Of a stretch of DNA of 64,000 nt, positions 16,797 through 25,623 are shown one piece after another. The notes below the pieces were generated by a model. The model searched no databases. It had not been told where the DNA came from and saw only the letters and a list, made by a program, of their open reading frames with translations. The stretch lies in contig NZ_JAHKQI010000010.1 in NCBI RefSeq assembly GCF_018860975.1, forward strand, positions 1 to 64,000, in the 5' to 3' direction. Source of the DNA: Lentibacter algarum. Lineage in GTDB: Bacteria; Pseudomonadota; Alphaproteobacteria; Rhodobacterales; Rhodobacteraceae. A program made the position numbers and the translations under genes. Numbering within the stretch: the stretch's first letter is position 1; every line of letters starts with the position of its first letter.

Positions 16797-18206
16797 ATGC
16801 GCTGGACAGATTTCCCCAAATGGGGCCGCTACGTTGCCGATTGGGCCGCAGACTATCACGCAACCGTGCGCGAGCGGCCCGTGCGCGCGCAAACCAAACC
16901 CGGTGATATCGCGGCACAACTGCCCTTCACCGCGCCAGAAACGGCCCAACCGATGGAAGACGTGATCGCCGACTTCGAGAGCATCGTCATGCCCGGCATA
17001 ACCCACTGGCAACACCCGCGTTTCTTTGCTTACTTCCCGTCAAACGCCTCTCCGGCGGCGGTGCTGGCGGACTACTTCACAACCGTCATGGCGCCGCAAT
17101 GCATGCTCTGGCAAACCTCCCCCGCCGCCACCGAAATGGAAACCCGCATGATGGAATGGCTGCGCGACGCGCTTGGCCTTTCTGGCGAGTTTCACGGGGT
17201 GATCCAAGACAGCGCCAGCGGGGCAACCCTCGCCGCGGTGCTAACCATGCGCGAGAAAGCCCTTGGCTGGGCTGGCAACGAAGACGGCCTCTCGGACATG
17301 CCCCGCCTGCGCGTTTATGCCTCCGAAGAAGTGCACACCTCCGTTGACCGCGCGATCTGGATTTCCGGCATCGGGCAGAACAACCTCGTGCGCATCCCCA
17401 CGCGCGGCCCCCTGCGCGCGATGGACCCTGAGTTGCTCGACCAAGCCATCAAAGCCGACATAGCAGCAGGCTATAAGCCCGCAGGCGTTGTCGCTTGCAC
17501 AGGCGGCACAGGCACCGGCGCCTGCGACGAGATCGCCGCGACTTGTATGGTCGGCAAAGCGCATGGCCTCTATGTTCATGTTGACGCCGCATGGGCCGGT
17601 TCAGCGATGCTCTGCGAAGAGTTCCGCTCGCTCTGGGCGGGTGTTGACTATGCCGATTCTGTCGTGCTCAACCCGCACAAATGGATGGGTGCGCAGTTTG
17701 ATCTCTCGGCTCACTTTGTGCGCAACCCCGAAGACCTGACGCGCACATTGGCTATCCAACCCGAGTATCTGAAAACACACGGCAAAGACGGGATCATCAA
17801 CTATTCCGAATGGTCAGTTCCGCTTGGCCGTCGCTTCCGTGCGCTCAAACTCTGGTTCATGTTCCGCGCCTACGGGCTTGAAGGCCTGCGAGAGATGCTG
17901 CGCAATCATGTTGCATGGTCGGTCGAGCTCTGCGAGCGGCTACGAAACACGCCCGATTTCGAGATTGTCACCGATCCGGTTCTGTCGCTGTTCACCTTCC
18001 GCTTTGCGCCCTCAGGCGTGGATGACCTCGACGCGCTCAACCTAGACCTCGTCAACAAGATCAACGATGATGGCCGCATCTACATCACCCAAACCCGCAC
18101 ACAGGGAAAGCTGGTCATCCGCTTCCAAGCAGGCCAATGGGACGCCACCCGCGATGATGTTATGACCGCCTATGACGTGATCACCGAAATCGCTGCAACG
18201 CTCTAA
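16797..18206 (+). CDS. group II PLP-dependent decarboxylase (aromatic-L-amino-acid decarboxylase family)
   Basis: A 469-residue enzyme of the AADC/TDC fold. PLP-binding features are HVDAAWAGSAML (about 260) and NPHKWMG (catalytic Lys near 295). The N-terminal WQHPRFFAYFPSNASPAAVLAD block is typical of aromatic amino acid decarboxylases. It should convert an aromatic amino acid to its amine, or act as an aldehyde synthase; the substrate is unknown. ATG 16797 has AGGGAGG six bases upstream. The aldolase gene follows after 11 bases. An amine product would suit the gamma-glutamyl-ligase-like gene 3.5 kb downstream (inference). Confidence 0.9.
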   Translation: MRWTDFPKWGRYVADWAADYHATVRERPVRAQTKPGDIAAQLPFTAPETAQPMEDVIADFESIVMPGITHWQHPRFFAYFPSNASPAAVLADYFTTVMAPQCMLWQTSPAATEMETRMMEWLRDALGLSGEFHGVIQDSASGATLAAVLTMREKALGWAGNEDGLSDMPRLRVYASEEVHTSVDRAIWISGIGQNNLVRIPTRGPLRAMDPELLDQAIKADIAAGYKPAGVVACTGGTGTGACDEIAATCMVGKAHGLYVHVDAAWAGSAMLCEEFRSLWAGVDYADSVVLNPHKWMGAQFDLSAHFVRNPEDLTRTLAIQPEYLKTHGKDGIINYSEWSVPLGRRFRALKLWFMFRAYGLEGLREMLRNHVAWSVELCERLRNTPDFEIVTDPVLSLFTFRFAPSGVDDLDALNLDLVNKINDDGRIYITQTRTQGKLVIRFQAGQWDATRDDVMTAYDVITEIAATL

Positions 18207-18217
18207 GGAGAGACAAC

Positions 18218-18997
18218 ATGCCTGCTCGCAAGAACTCTTTCAAAGCCGCTTTGAAAGCTGGCAAAACTCAAATCGGCTGCTGGGCTGGCTTTGCGCATGC
18301 CTACCCCACAGAGGTGTTGGCCACCGCCGGGTTTGACTGGCTAGTGATCGACGGTGAGCACGCCCCCAACGACTTGCAGACTCTTTCGGCGCAGATATCT
18401 GTGCTTGACGGGCAGCATTCCGAAGCCGTGGTGCGCCTGCCGGTTGGCAACGAATGGCTAGTCAAACAGGTGCTCGACGCGGGCGCGCAAACCCTGCTCA
18501 TTCCGCTGGTAGAAACCGCCGAGCAAGCAAACGACATGGCCCGCGCCATGCGCTACCCGCCCGAAGGCATCCGCGGCGCCGGTGCCGCCTTGGCGCGCGC
18601 CTCGAAGTTCTCGGCAATCACTGACTATGTGCCAACCGCCAACGCCGAAATGTGTCTGCTGGTGCAAGTCGAAACCAAACGCGGCATGGAAAACCTTGAT
18701 GCGATACTAGACATCGAGGGCGTCGATGGCGTGTTCATCGGCCCGGCCGACTTGGCCGCCGACATGGGCCACCTCGGAAATTCCGGCGCGCCCGAGGTAA
18801 AAGCTGCAATCAAAGAAGGCCTCGCTAAAATCTCTGCTTCCGACAAAGCCGCTGGCATTCTCGCCGTCGACGACGGGGTCGCGCAAGAATATCACAGCTG
18901 GGGCGCACAGTTTCTCGCCGTGGGCATTGATGTGCTGATGCTGGCAACGACCGCGCGCTCAACGGCTGGCCTTTGGCGCGATCGCATTGCAGACTGA
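18218..18997 (+). CDS. HpcH/HpaI-family aldolase
   Basis: A 259-residue metal-dependent class II aldolase. Family features seen are WLVIDGEHAPND (about 43-54), the catalytic/metal region VQVETKRGMENLDAI with Glu near 150, and VFIGPADLAADMG near 175. Family members split 4-hydroxy-2-oxo acids such as 2,4-dihydroxyhept-2-enedioate from homoprotocatechuate breakdown. It follows the decarboxylase by 11 bases, so the two form an operon. No other meta-cleavage (hpa) genes are present here, so the natural substrate may differ. Confidence 0.92.
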   Translation: MPARKNSFKAALKAGKTQIGCWAGFAHAYPTEVLATAGFDWLVIDGEHAPNDLQTLSAQISVLDGQHSEAVVRLPVGNEWLVKQVLDAGAQTLLIPLVETAEQANDMARAMRYPPEGIRGAGAALARASKFSAITDYVPTANAEMCLLVQVETKRGMENLDAILDIEGVDGVFIGPADLAADMGHLGNSGAPEVKAAIKEGLAKISASDKAAGILAVDDGVAQEYHSWGAQFLAVGIDVLMLATTARSTAGLWRDRIAD

Positions 18998-19012
18998 ACA
19001 CATTTAGAACCG

Positions 19013-19032
19013 CCATAAATATCCAGATATGG
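19013..19032. promoter_or_regulatory. inverted repeat upstream of gntR, candidate GntR operator
   Basis: CCATA and TATGG arms bracket AATATCCAGA, and the inner ATATC-CA-GATAT adds a second pair of arms, giving a 20-base imperfect palindrome 32 bases before the gntR start. Its position suits autoregulation by the FCD-type regulator. Confidence 0.45.
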
Positions 19033-19064
19033 ACATCGTTTCCCAGTTGCCTGTAAGTTGAGGC

Positions 19065-19715
19065 ATGGCTGGACAAACAGAGATGATCATCACAGGGATT
19101 TTACAGAGCATCGACGACGGTGCCCTCAACCCCGGTGATTTGATCGAAGATAGCACCCTGATTGCGCGTTACGGCGTGTCGCGCACACCTGTCAGAGAGG
19201 CGCTCATCCAGTTGGAAGCCGAAGGTCTGCTCATCCGCGCACCGCGCAAAGGCGCCGTGATCTTCAAGCCGACGCTTGAGCAATTTTTGTCGATACTTGA
19301 AGTGCATGCCAAGCTCGAAGGGCAAGCCGCCGGCCTTGCCGCAAGGCGTCTCTCGGCGAAACATGCAAGCGCCCTTGAAGCCGCAACCGTCGCCTGCGAA
19401 GCCCATGCCAAACAGCATGGCGACAATGCTCCGGACGCCTACTACCAGCTCAACCTCGACTTTCACCGTGTTGTCGCCGAAGCCGCCGGAAACACATTCT
19501 TGCTGGACATGATCAAAAGCAACGCCCGCAAGCTGATGGCCTATTACCGTGCGCGTTATCACTATCGCGGCGTGATAGCTGCCTCCGCCGTCGAGCACCG
19601 CCAAATCACCACTTTGATCTTAGCACGCGATAGCGGCAACGCAGAAAAAGCGATGGAACAGCACGTCAGCTTTGATCACGTGACCGCAATGGACCTTTTA
19701 GCAGCTCTAAGCTAA
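19065..19715 (+). CDS. GntR-family (FCD/FadR-type) transcriptional regulator
   Basis: A 216-residue regulator. The N-terminal winged helix has LIARYGVSRTPVREALIQLE (about residues 33-52), the hallmark of GntR proteins. The C-terminal all-helical FCD domain has metal-binding candidates NLDFHRVVAEAAGN and EHRQI. It lies 67 bases after the aldolase gene and convergent with the glutamine amidotransferase, overlapping its 3' end by 4 bases. Likely targets are the decarboxylase/aldolase operon or the P450 cluster; both are inferences from position. Confidence 0.92.
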   Translation: MAGQTEMIITGILQSIDDGALNPGDLIEDSTLIARYGVSRTPVREALIQLEAEGLLIRAPRKGAVIFKPTLEQFLSILEVHAKLEGQAAGLAARRLSAKHASALEAATVACEAHAKQHGDNAPDAYYQLNLDFHRVVAEAAGNTFLLDMIKSNARKLMAYYRARYHYRGVIAASAVEHRQITTLILARDSGNAEKAMEQHVSFDHVTAMDLLAALS

Positions 19716-20392
19716 CTTTTCTCTAAAAACAAAGCTATACGCTCCGCCATTGCCACCATATCAGCCTGCCCGACCAAGGATTCTCGCGCCGCGTCGATCA
19801 CATCCGCTGGCAGTTCATCCGCCAGATGCTCAACCAATGCCGCGATGAACTCAGGCTCCATTTCGGGGTGGTACTGGTTGGTCATCACCCCCTGCCCGAT
19901 AACAAAGCCCGCGACGCCGCAGTCAGGCCCTTCAGCGATAATTTCGGCGTTGTCCGGCAGTTTGATCACTTGTTCAGAGTGGCTCGCATATAGCGGCAGG
20001 CTGGTTCCGTCGCGGTATTTGGCCTCGACCAAACCAAAAACCCAGCCTTCAGGATTATCGCCAACTTCCCCGCCAAGCGCCTTGGCAATGGCCTGATGCC
20101 CGAAGCACGCGCCGAACATCGGCAGGCCCTTGGCATAGATCTCACGGATCAACCCGAACAGCCTTTCGACCCACGCCTCACCCGAGTTTACAGAGTGTGG
20201 CGAACCGGTGATCATCACCCCGTCCAGCCCCTCAAGGCTGTCGGGGAACACGCCGTCCTTGACGTCAAACACCTCGAACTCCCAGTCGGGGCGCACCTTG
20301 AGCATCATTGCCGGAAACTTCTCGCCGTCCTTCGGCCAAGCCTGTGAAAACGCGCTCTCATCGGTGTTTGTCATCAATACGGCTATACGCAT
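19712..20392 (-). CDS. class I glutamine amidotransferase-like hydrolase
   Basis: A 226-residue flavodoxin-like GATase domain protein related to stand-alone GMP-synthase glutaminase domains. The nucleophile elbow FGACFGHQAIAKALGG places Cys near residue 95, and the His-Glu pair is in NQYHPEME (about 168-175), so the catalytic triad is complete. It is transcribed divergently from the P450-glutamine synthetase-ferredoxin genes across an 85-base gap. In the Puu polyamine pathway a gamma-glutamyl hydrolase works with a glutamine synthetase-like ligase; a similar pairing is suggested here, but this protein is closer to the GMP-synthase type than to PuuD. Confidence 0.9.
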   Translation of the reverse strand: MRIAVLMTNTDESAFSQAWPKDGEKFPAMMLKVRPDWEFEVFDVKDGVFPDSLEGLDGVMITGSPHSVNSGEAWVERLFGLIREIYAKGLPMFGACFGHQAIAKALGGEVGDNPEGWVFGLVEAKYRDGTSLPLYASHSEQVIKLPDNAEIIAEGPDCGVAGFVIGQGVMTNQYHPEMEPEFIAALVEHLADELPADVIDAARESLVGQADMVAMAERIALFLEKS

Positions 20393-20477
20393 GGTTTGGT
20401 TCTCGCAGATTCTTCTTTACATATTCTAAGCTCCTTATAATATACTTAACAGATGAACAACAAGGTGAAATTCTGCA
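20393..20477. promoter_or_regulatory. divergent promoter region GATase / P450
   Basis: An AT-rich 85-base gap. A perfect TATAAT (20436-20441) is followed by a possible start region and an AAGGTGA ribosome site before the P450 ATG. No clear -35 box is visible, which suggests activator dependence. Confidence 0.4.
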
Positions 20478-21734
20478 ATGACTGTCTGGAACCCGACTGA
20501 CGACGGCTATGCCGACCTCTCAAGCCACGACACGTTCGAGCAAGGTGCGCCGCACAACACCTTTGCCCGTCTGCGCCGCGAAGACCCACTGAGTTGGACA
20601 GAATACGCTGGCGGCGAGAACTACTGGTCGGTCACCCGCCAAGCCGACATCCTTGAAATGAACCGCAACACAGCGGTGTTCTCCTCCGCGCGTGGCATCC
20701 GCATGGAAGACCAGAGCTACGAGGAATACCTCGCCCGCCGCACCTTTCAGGAAACGGACGCACCCGAGCATATGATGACGCGTATCAAGGTTGCCAAAGC
20801 CTTCTCGAAACCGGTGATCGCGAAGTTTGACGACGAAATCACCAAGCTCTGCGACAACATCCTCGACGAGGCGCTGAGCGAAGACAGCTTTGACGCCACC
20901 AAAACGATCGCCCGCCAACTGCCGATGCAAATGCTCGGCCGCATCCTTGGCCTGCCCGAGGAAGACCTGCCTTGGCTGGTGGAAAAAGGCGACGCCCTTA
21001 TTGCCAACACCGATCCCGATTTCACCGACCACGTGCTTGATAAAATGAGCACCGACGAGTTCCGCATGATGCCGTTCAACTCCCCCGCCGGAGCCGAACT
21101 TTTCGTTTATGCAAAAGAGCTTATGGCCAAAAAGGAAGCCGCCGGAGACACCTCGGGCATCCTTCATATGATCATGCAAGAAGGCAAAGACGGCAACACC
21201 ATCACCGAGGAAGAGTTCCGCAATTTCTTCTGCCTGCTGGTTGCTGCGGGCAATGATACCACGCGCTATTCTATCGCCGCGGGCATTCAGGCAATGTGCC
21301 ACCAGCCCGAGCTTTTGCAGCAAATGCAAAGCGACGATATCTGGGCCACAGCCCCCGACGAGATCATCCGCTGGGCCACACCTGCGCTCTATTTTCGCCG
21401 CACCGCGATGCAAGACTACGAGATGCACGGCAAGACCATCCGCGAGGGTGACAAGGTGCTCTATTGGTGGTCATCAGGCAACCGCGACGAGAACGCCTTC
21501 GAGCAGCCCTTCCGCGTGAACCTTGCCCGCCAAAACAACAAACATGTCAGCTTCGGCCAAGGTGGCCCGCATGTCTGCCTTGGCATGTGGCTGGCGCGGC
21601 TTGAGGTGCGCGTACTGTTTCAATCCCTTGCCAAACGCCTGTCTCACATCGAAGCTGACGGAGAGCATAAGTTCCTGCGTTCAAACTTCGTTGGTGGGAT
21701 CAAATCACTGCCCGTGCGCATCAAGCGCGCCTGA
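20478..21734 (+). CDS. cytochrome P450
   Basis: A 418-residue soluble bacterial P450. The I-helix oxygen-binding motif AGNDTTR is at about 255-261, the ExxR motif is EIIR at about 296, and the heme-binding loop FGQGGPHVCLG is at about 358-368 with the Cys thiolate near 366. The loop has one residue more than FxxGxxxCxG, as in CYP124/CYP125-like families. It should hydroxylate or dealkylate an unknown substrate using electrons from the ferredoxin encoded two genes downstream; no ferredoxin reductase gene is in the window. The glutamine synthetase-like gene follows after 14 bases, so the three are an operon. Confidence 0.95.
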   Translation: MTVWNPTDDGYADLSSHDTFEQGAPHNTFARLRREDPLSWTEYAGGENYWSVTRQADILEMNRNTAVFSSARGIRMEDQSYEEYLARRTFQETDAPEHMMTRIKVAKAFSKPVIAKFDDEITKLCDNILDEALSEDSFDATKTIARQLPMQMLGRILGLPEEDLPWLVEKGDALIANTDPDFTDHVLDKMSTDEFRMMPFNSPAGAELFVYAKELMAKKEAAGDTSGILHMIMQEGKDGNTITEEEFRNFFCLLVAAGNDTTRYSIAAGIQAMCHQPELLQQMQSDDIWATAPDEIIRWATPALYFRRTAMQDYEMHGKTIREGDKVLYWWSSGNRDENAFEQPFRVNLARQNNKHVSFGQGGPHVCLGMWLARLEVRVLFQSLAKRLSHIEADGEHKFLRSNFVGGIKSLPVRIKRA

Positions 21735-21748
21735 ATTAGGAGAAAACC

Positions 21749-23038
21749 ATGCCAGACCGCTTGCGCGCCCTTTATTGCGACCATCTCAGCATCATGCGGG
21801 GCAAATACCTGCCCGCCAGCAAGATAGCCGACAGCGACACGCGGTTTTGCCGCTCCACATTCGGCGTCCATTACGACAAGGACTTACTGCCTGCCCCGGG
21901 CGCTATGATGATGGAGGGCCTGCCGGATATGGAGCTCAAATGGCGCGCAGAAGAGATCCGCGACAGCTGGGATGACGGCACGAAAATCGTGCTCGGTGAC
22001 TTGTATGATGATGCGGGTGCGCCCCTGCCTATGTGCCCGCGCGGGGCCCTTAAGCGGGCGGTTAAGTCGTGGGAAGACAAAGGCTTAACCCCGAAAGTTG
22101 GCATCGAGCTTGAGTGCTTCGCTCTGCAAACCGACGACCAGGGCCGCCTCGTGCCTTACGACGCCCCCGGAGGTGTAGTTTACGGCACAGGCCCCTTCTC
22201 TGATCCACTCAGGTTTAACGACGCGATCTGGGAAGAAGCCACGCGCCTTGGCTTTAACATCGACATGATCACCGCCGAGTATGACAGCCCGCAGTATGAA
22301 TACACGCTGACGTTTGACAACGCAGTGAAGGCCGTCGACGACATCGTCTTGTTCCGCCTCATGGCGCGTGAGATCGCGCTTGAGCACGGCATCTTGCTGA
22401 CATTCCTGCCAAAACCTATCGCAGAAGCCGGCGGCTCGGGCATGCATATCAACTTCTCTTTCGTTGATCACGACGGCAAAAACGCTGTCTCTTCCGGCGA
22501 CAAGGGTGGCCCCGAGCATATGAACGACCTCGCCAAAGGTTGCCTTTCCGGCCTCATGCACCACCACAAAGGCCTTGCCGGATTGATTGCTCCGACAGCC
22601 AACAGCTACCAGCGCTTGCAGCCCGGATCGCTTTCCGGATTTTGGAAAAACTGGGGCGGCGACCACCGCAATGTGACCACCCGCATCAGCTCGGAGGGCG
22701 GCGCAAAAGCGCGGATGGAACACCGCATGGCTGACGCCTCCTCAAACCCCTACACCTCGGTTGCGGCGGTGTTGCAAGCCTCGCTGCTCGGGGTCGAAAA
22801 CGGCTATGAACTGCCACCAATGGAAACCGGCGACGGCTTTGAGAAAACCGATGCCAAAGAGAGCACAAGTTCAGACCTCAAAGGCGCAATTGCCGACCTG
22901 AAGGCAGACACAGCCCTCTGCCAAGCTGTCGGAGAGACGCTCACGGCCAACCATGTTTTCATGAAAGAAAAAGAAGCAAAGAAAACCCGTGATCTGGAAG
23001 GCGACGCGCTGCGCGACTTCTATGTGCACTACATTTGA
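21749..23038 (+). CDS. glutamine synthetase-family gamma-glutamyl-amine ligase
   Basis: A 429-residue GS-fold ATP-dependent ligase, shorter at the N-terminus than GlnA. Catalytic GS motifs are VGIELECFAL (metal Glu), GSGMHINFSF (about 229-238; ammonium/nucleotide region), ANSYQRLQPGSLSGFWKNWGGDHR (about 286-309) and MEHRMADASSNPY. Family members with this pattern (GlnT, PuuA, GMAS types) join glutamate to an amine instead of ammonia. Its place between a P450 and a ferredoxin, with an amidotransferase opposite, argues for a dedicated amine or anilide pathway, not nitrogen assimilation. The amine acceptor is unknown. Confidence 0.9.
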   Translation: MPDRLRALYCDHLSIMRGKYLPASKIADSDTRFCRSTFGVHYDKDLLPAPGAMMMEGLPDMELKWRAEEIRDSWDDGTKIVLGDLYDDAGAPLPMCPRGALKRAVKSWEDKGLTPKVGIELECFALQTDDQGRLVPYDAPGGVVYGTGPFSDPLRFNDAIWEEATRLGFNIDMITAEYDSPQYEYTLTFDNAVKAVDDIVLFRLMAREIALEHGILLTFLPKPIAEAGGSGMHINFSFVDHDGKNAVSSGDKGGPEHMNDLAKGCLSGLMHHHKGLAGLIAPTANSYQRLQPGSLSGFWKNWGGDHRNVTTRISSEGGAKARMEHRMADASSNPYTSVAAVLQASLLGVENGYELPPMETGDGFEKTDAKESTSSDLKGAIADLKADTALCQAVGETLTANHVFMKEKEAKKTRDLEGDALRDFYVHYI

Positions 23039-23065
23039 ACTCGGTCTGATCTGGAGAAAACTGAA

Positions 23066-23380
23066 ATGAAAGTCACTTGGAAACTGCCCGATGGCAGCGA
23101 GATTGCCGCCGATGTTGCGAATGGCACCAATATGATGGAAGCCGCCGTCGCCAACAACGTGCCCGAAGTGATCGGCGAATGCGGCGGCTCGCTCGCCTGC
23201 GCGACTTGCCATGTTTACGTTGACGCGGACTGGGAAGCAGCGACAGGCGAGATCGACGACTTTGAAGACGCAATGCTCGACGCAACCGAAGCAGAACGCT
23301 CTGATGCATCGCGATTGTCCTGTCAGATCATCGCGGCAGACGCGCTTGACGGTTTGGTGCTGATCGTTCCGAAAGCGTAA
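23066..23380 (+). CDS. adrenodoxin-type [2Fe-2S] ferredoxin
   Basis: A 104-residue vertebrate/adrenodoxin-type ferredoxin. The cluster ligands are in GECGGSLACATCHVYV (CxxxxxCxxC) with the fourth Cys in RLSCQI near residue 88. The acidic region between (EIDDFEDAMLDATEAERSD) is typical for docking to P450s and reductases. It starts 27 bases after the ligase gene and is the obvious electron donor for the P450; the reductase must be encoded elsewhere. Confidence 0.95.
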   Translation: MKVTWKLPDGSEIAADVANGTNMMEAAVANNVPEVIGECGGSLACATCHVYVDADWEAATGEIDDFEDAMLDATEAERSDASRLSCQIIAADALDGLVLIVPKA

Positions 23381-23447
23381 GCGAAGGGTTTTGTTTTTTT
23401 ATGATTTGATTTAGAATACCGGAAAGCAACTTTCGGATAATCTGAAC

Positions 23448-24665
23448 ATGTCACAAAATCCCGCCTCCGTCTATGACGCCGAACCCATCCCCGCCGAAGC
23501 CCGCGCCGAGATCGACGAGATGCTACAAAGCGGTGATTTGTTTCGCTATACCGCACCGGAAAATGCGCCGGTAACGCTGCTGGAGCGCGAATTTGCCAGC
23601 CTGCTCGGCAGCAAATACGCGCTGGCTGTCAGCTCTTGCTCGGCGGCGCTGTTCCTGTCGCTCAAGGCGCTCGGCCTGCCCCGTGACGCGCGGGTTCTAC
23701 TTCCCGGCTTCACCTTCGCCGCGGTGCCTTCCTCGGTTGTGCACGCGGACTGCGTGCCAGTGCTCTGTGAAGTGGCCGACAACTACCGCATTGATATTGC
23801 TGACTTTACGTCCAAGCTTGACGACAACATCAGCGCCGTGATCATCAGCCATATGCGCGGACATACCTCCGACATGGATGCCATCATGCGGCTTTGCAAT
23901 GCGCGCAACATTCCCGTTGTCGAAGACGCTGCGCACTCTCTCGGCACCACGTGGCATGGCGAAAACATCGGCACGCTGGGCAAAGTCGGTTGTTTCTCTT
24001 TTCAATCCTACAAAATGATCAACGCGGGTGAAGGCGGTGTCTTGGTCACCGATGATCCCGAAGTGGTCGCGCAGGCCGTGATCATGTCTGGAGCCTATGA
24101 GCACAACTGGCGCAAGCATATGCCCGTGGGTGACAATTCCTCTGCTCTGGAAAAAGCCTTTGCGCGCTGGCAGAACAAACTGCCGCTCTATAACTTGCGT
24201 ATGTCAAACCTTTCGGCAGCGGTTATCCGCCCGCAACTGCCGCACCTCGCACGGCGTGTTCGTGACGGGCTGAAAAACCACGACTATGTGGCTGCCCTGC
24301 TCGCCCAATGCCCGTGGATCTCGGTTCCCGACAAACTCGCGGCAGAACAGCGTGCGCCAGACTCGATCCAGTTCAACCTTGTCGGCATGTCTGATGACGA
24401 AACATTGGCATTTGCCCAAGCCGCAGCCGAGCACGGCGTTAAGGTGCAGGTCTTCGGCCTGTCGCAAGACAACGCCCGCGCCTTCTGGAACTGGGAGTTT
24501 CTGCCGGAGGGCATCCCCGATCTGCCGCAAACCCGCAGTATGCTGTCACGCGCCTGCGACACCCGCCTGCCCGTGCGCCTGACACAACGCGAGCTCGACA
24601 ATATCGCGAATGCGATCATTCAAGCCGCGCAAGATGTTAAGGGAAGCTTTGCTAAAGCAGTTTGA
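23448..24665 (+). CDS. DegT/DnrJ/EryC1/StrS-family PLP aminotransferase
   Basis: A 405-residue fold type I PLP enzyme. The active-site Lys is in FSFQSYKMINAGEGG (about 182-196) and the phosphate/cofactor region is VEDAAHSLGTTWHG. The family transaminates keto-sugars or related ketones, usually with glutamate as donor. It lies 67 bases after the ferredoxin gene, a gap that holds a T-rich run and an imperfect GGAAAG/CTTTC hairpin, so it may have its own promoter. Its last 14 bases overlap the convergent LysR gene. A role in the P450 pathway is possible but weakly supported. Confidence 0.9.
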   Translation: MSQNPASVYDAEPIPAEARAEIDEMLQSGDLFRYTAPENAPVTLLEREFASLLGSKYALAVSSCSAALFLSLKALGLPRDARVLLPGFTFAAVPSSVVHADCVPVLCEVADNYRIDIADFTSKLDDNISAVIISHMRGHTSDMDAIMRLCNARNIPVVEDAAHSLGTTWHGENIGTLGKVGCFSFQSYKMINAGEGGVLVTDDPEVVAQAVIMSGAYEHNWRKHMPVGDNSSALEKAFARWQNKLPLYNLRMSNLSAAVIRPQLPHLARRVRDGLKNHDYVAALLAQCPWISVPDKLAAEQRAPDSIQFNLVGMSDDETLAFAQAAAEHGVKVQVFGLSQDNARAFWNWEFLPEGIPDLPQTRSMLSRACDTRLPVRLTQRELDNIANAIIQAAQDVKGSFAKAV

Positions 24666-25617
24666 TCGCCGCACCGAGCTGTGGATAGGCAGCAAGAGCG
24701 GGGCCAACAACCTGCTTTTGCAGCACCGGCCGTAGCTTTTGCGCGGTCTGGGCGGGCATTTCCTGCAACACGCCAGACCGTGCAATCAGGCTGATACGCC
24801 TTTCCAAAGGCTCGAACGGCAGCTCCATCACATCAATCCTTGAGGCAAAACGCCTCGCGCGCATCAGCGCCAGTGGCGTCAGGATCGTCCAGCCCGCCCC
24901 CTGCGCAACCATCGCCAAAATCGCATGATAGCTATCAAGTTCGAACCGGTGCGCCAGCCGCAGGTTTTGCCGCGCCAAATGTGACGCGATCTGCCGCCCC
25001 ATGTGATGCCGAGACGTATATTGCACAAACGGCAACCGCTTGAGTTGCTTGAGCACATCGCCCCCGGCTTCAACCGCGCCTTTGGGGGCAGCAACAACAT
25101 AGCCGTCTTCCAGCAGCGGATGAACTTCCATCCAGTCGGCAACCGCGCCCATTTCTGCGGCGACGATCACATCAAGCGCGCGCGCATCTAACTGATCATA
25201 AAGAGAATGGCTGGCGCCGGTCTCGAGCAAAAACTGGCATCCCTTGAGTTCACCCGCCATCTGGGTGAGCAGCTTCGGGGTTACGTCTGCTTCGAAATCT
25301 TCAATCATTCCAAGGCGAAAGCGTGTTAGCGCCGCAAGATCTGACATCGCCAGTTCGGCGCGCACCTGCTCGGCTTCGTTCATGATGTTTTGCGCCCTGC
25401 GGCGGAAAATCTCGCCCGCTGGCGTCAGCCGCACCGGGCGCGCATTGCGCTGTAACAGCGTCACCCCCATCGCCCCTTCAAGGTTGGTCAGCTGTTGGGA
25501 AACCGCCGAAGGGCTCGCTCCGAGCCGCCGCGCTGCTGCCGTGATCGAGCGCTCCTCGGCCGTAGCAATAAAGACCTCGACGCCCCAAAGTGTAATCTTC
25601 CCGGAGGCCTCTACCAT
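24652..25617 (-). CDS. LysR-family transcriptional regulator
   Basis: A 321-residue LTTR. The N-terminal winged helix includes ITAAARRLGASPSAVSQQLTNLEGAMGVTLL (about residues 24-54; only part quoted below is diagnostic: SPSAVSQQL), followed by a type 2 periplasmic-binding-protein-like effector domain. The ATG is only 6 bases after the phaR stop on the same strand, so it is probably co-transcribed with phaR. It overlaps the convergent aminotransferase gene by 14 bases. Its targets could be the P450/aminotransferase genes or the polyester locus; the sequence does not decide. Confidence 0.92.
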   Translation of the reverse strand: MVEASGKITLWGVEVFIATAEERSITAAARRLGASPSAVSQQLTNLEGAMGVTLLQRNARPVRLTPAGEIFRRRAQNIMNEAEQVRAELAMSDLAALTRFRLGMIEDFEADVTPKLLTQMAGELKGCQFLLETGASHSLYDQLDARALDVIVAAEMGAVADWMEVHPLLEDGYVVAAPKGAVEAGGDVLKQLKRLPFVQYTSRHHMGRQIASHLARQNLRLAHRFELDSYHAILAMVAQGAGWTILTPLALMRARRFASRIDVMELPFEPLERRISLIARSGVLQEMPAQTAQKLRPVLQKQVVGPALAAYPQLGAAIKLL

Positions 25618-25623
25618 GAAAGC

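Noticed and set aside
23381-23447. Terminator between ferredoxin and DegT genes
   Set aside because: The T-run comes before, not after, the imperfect GGAAAG/CTTTC hairpin, so a standard terminator is not supported.
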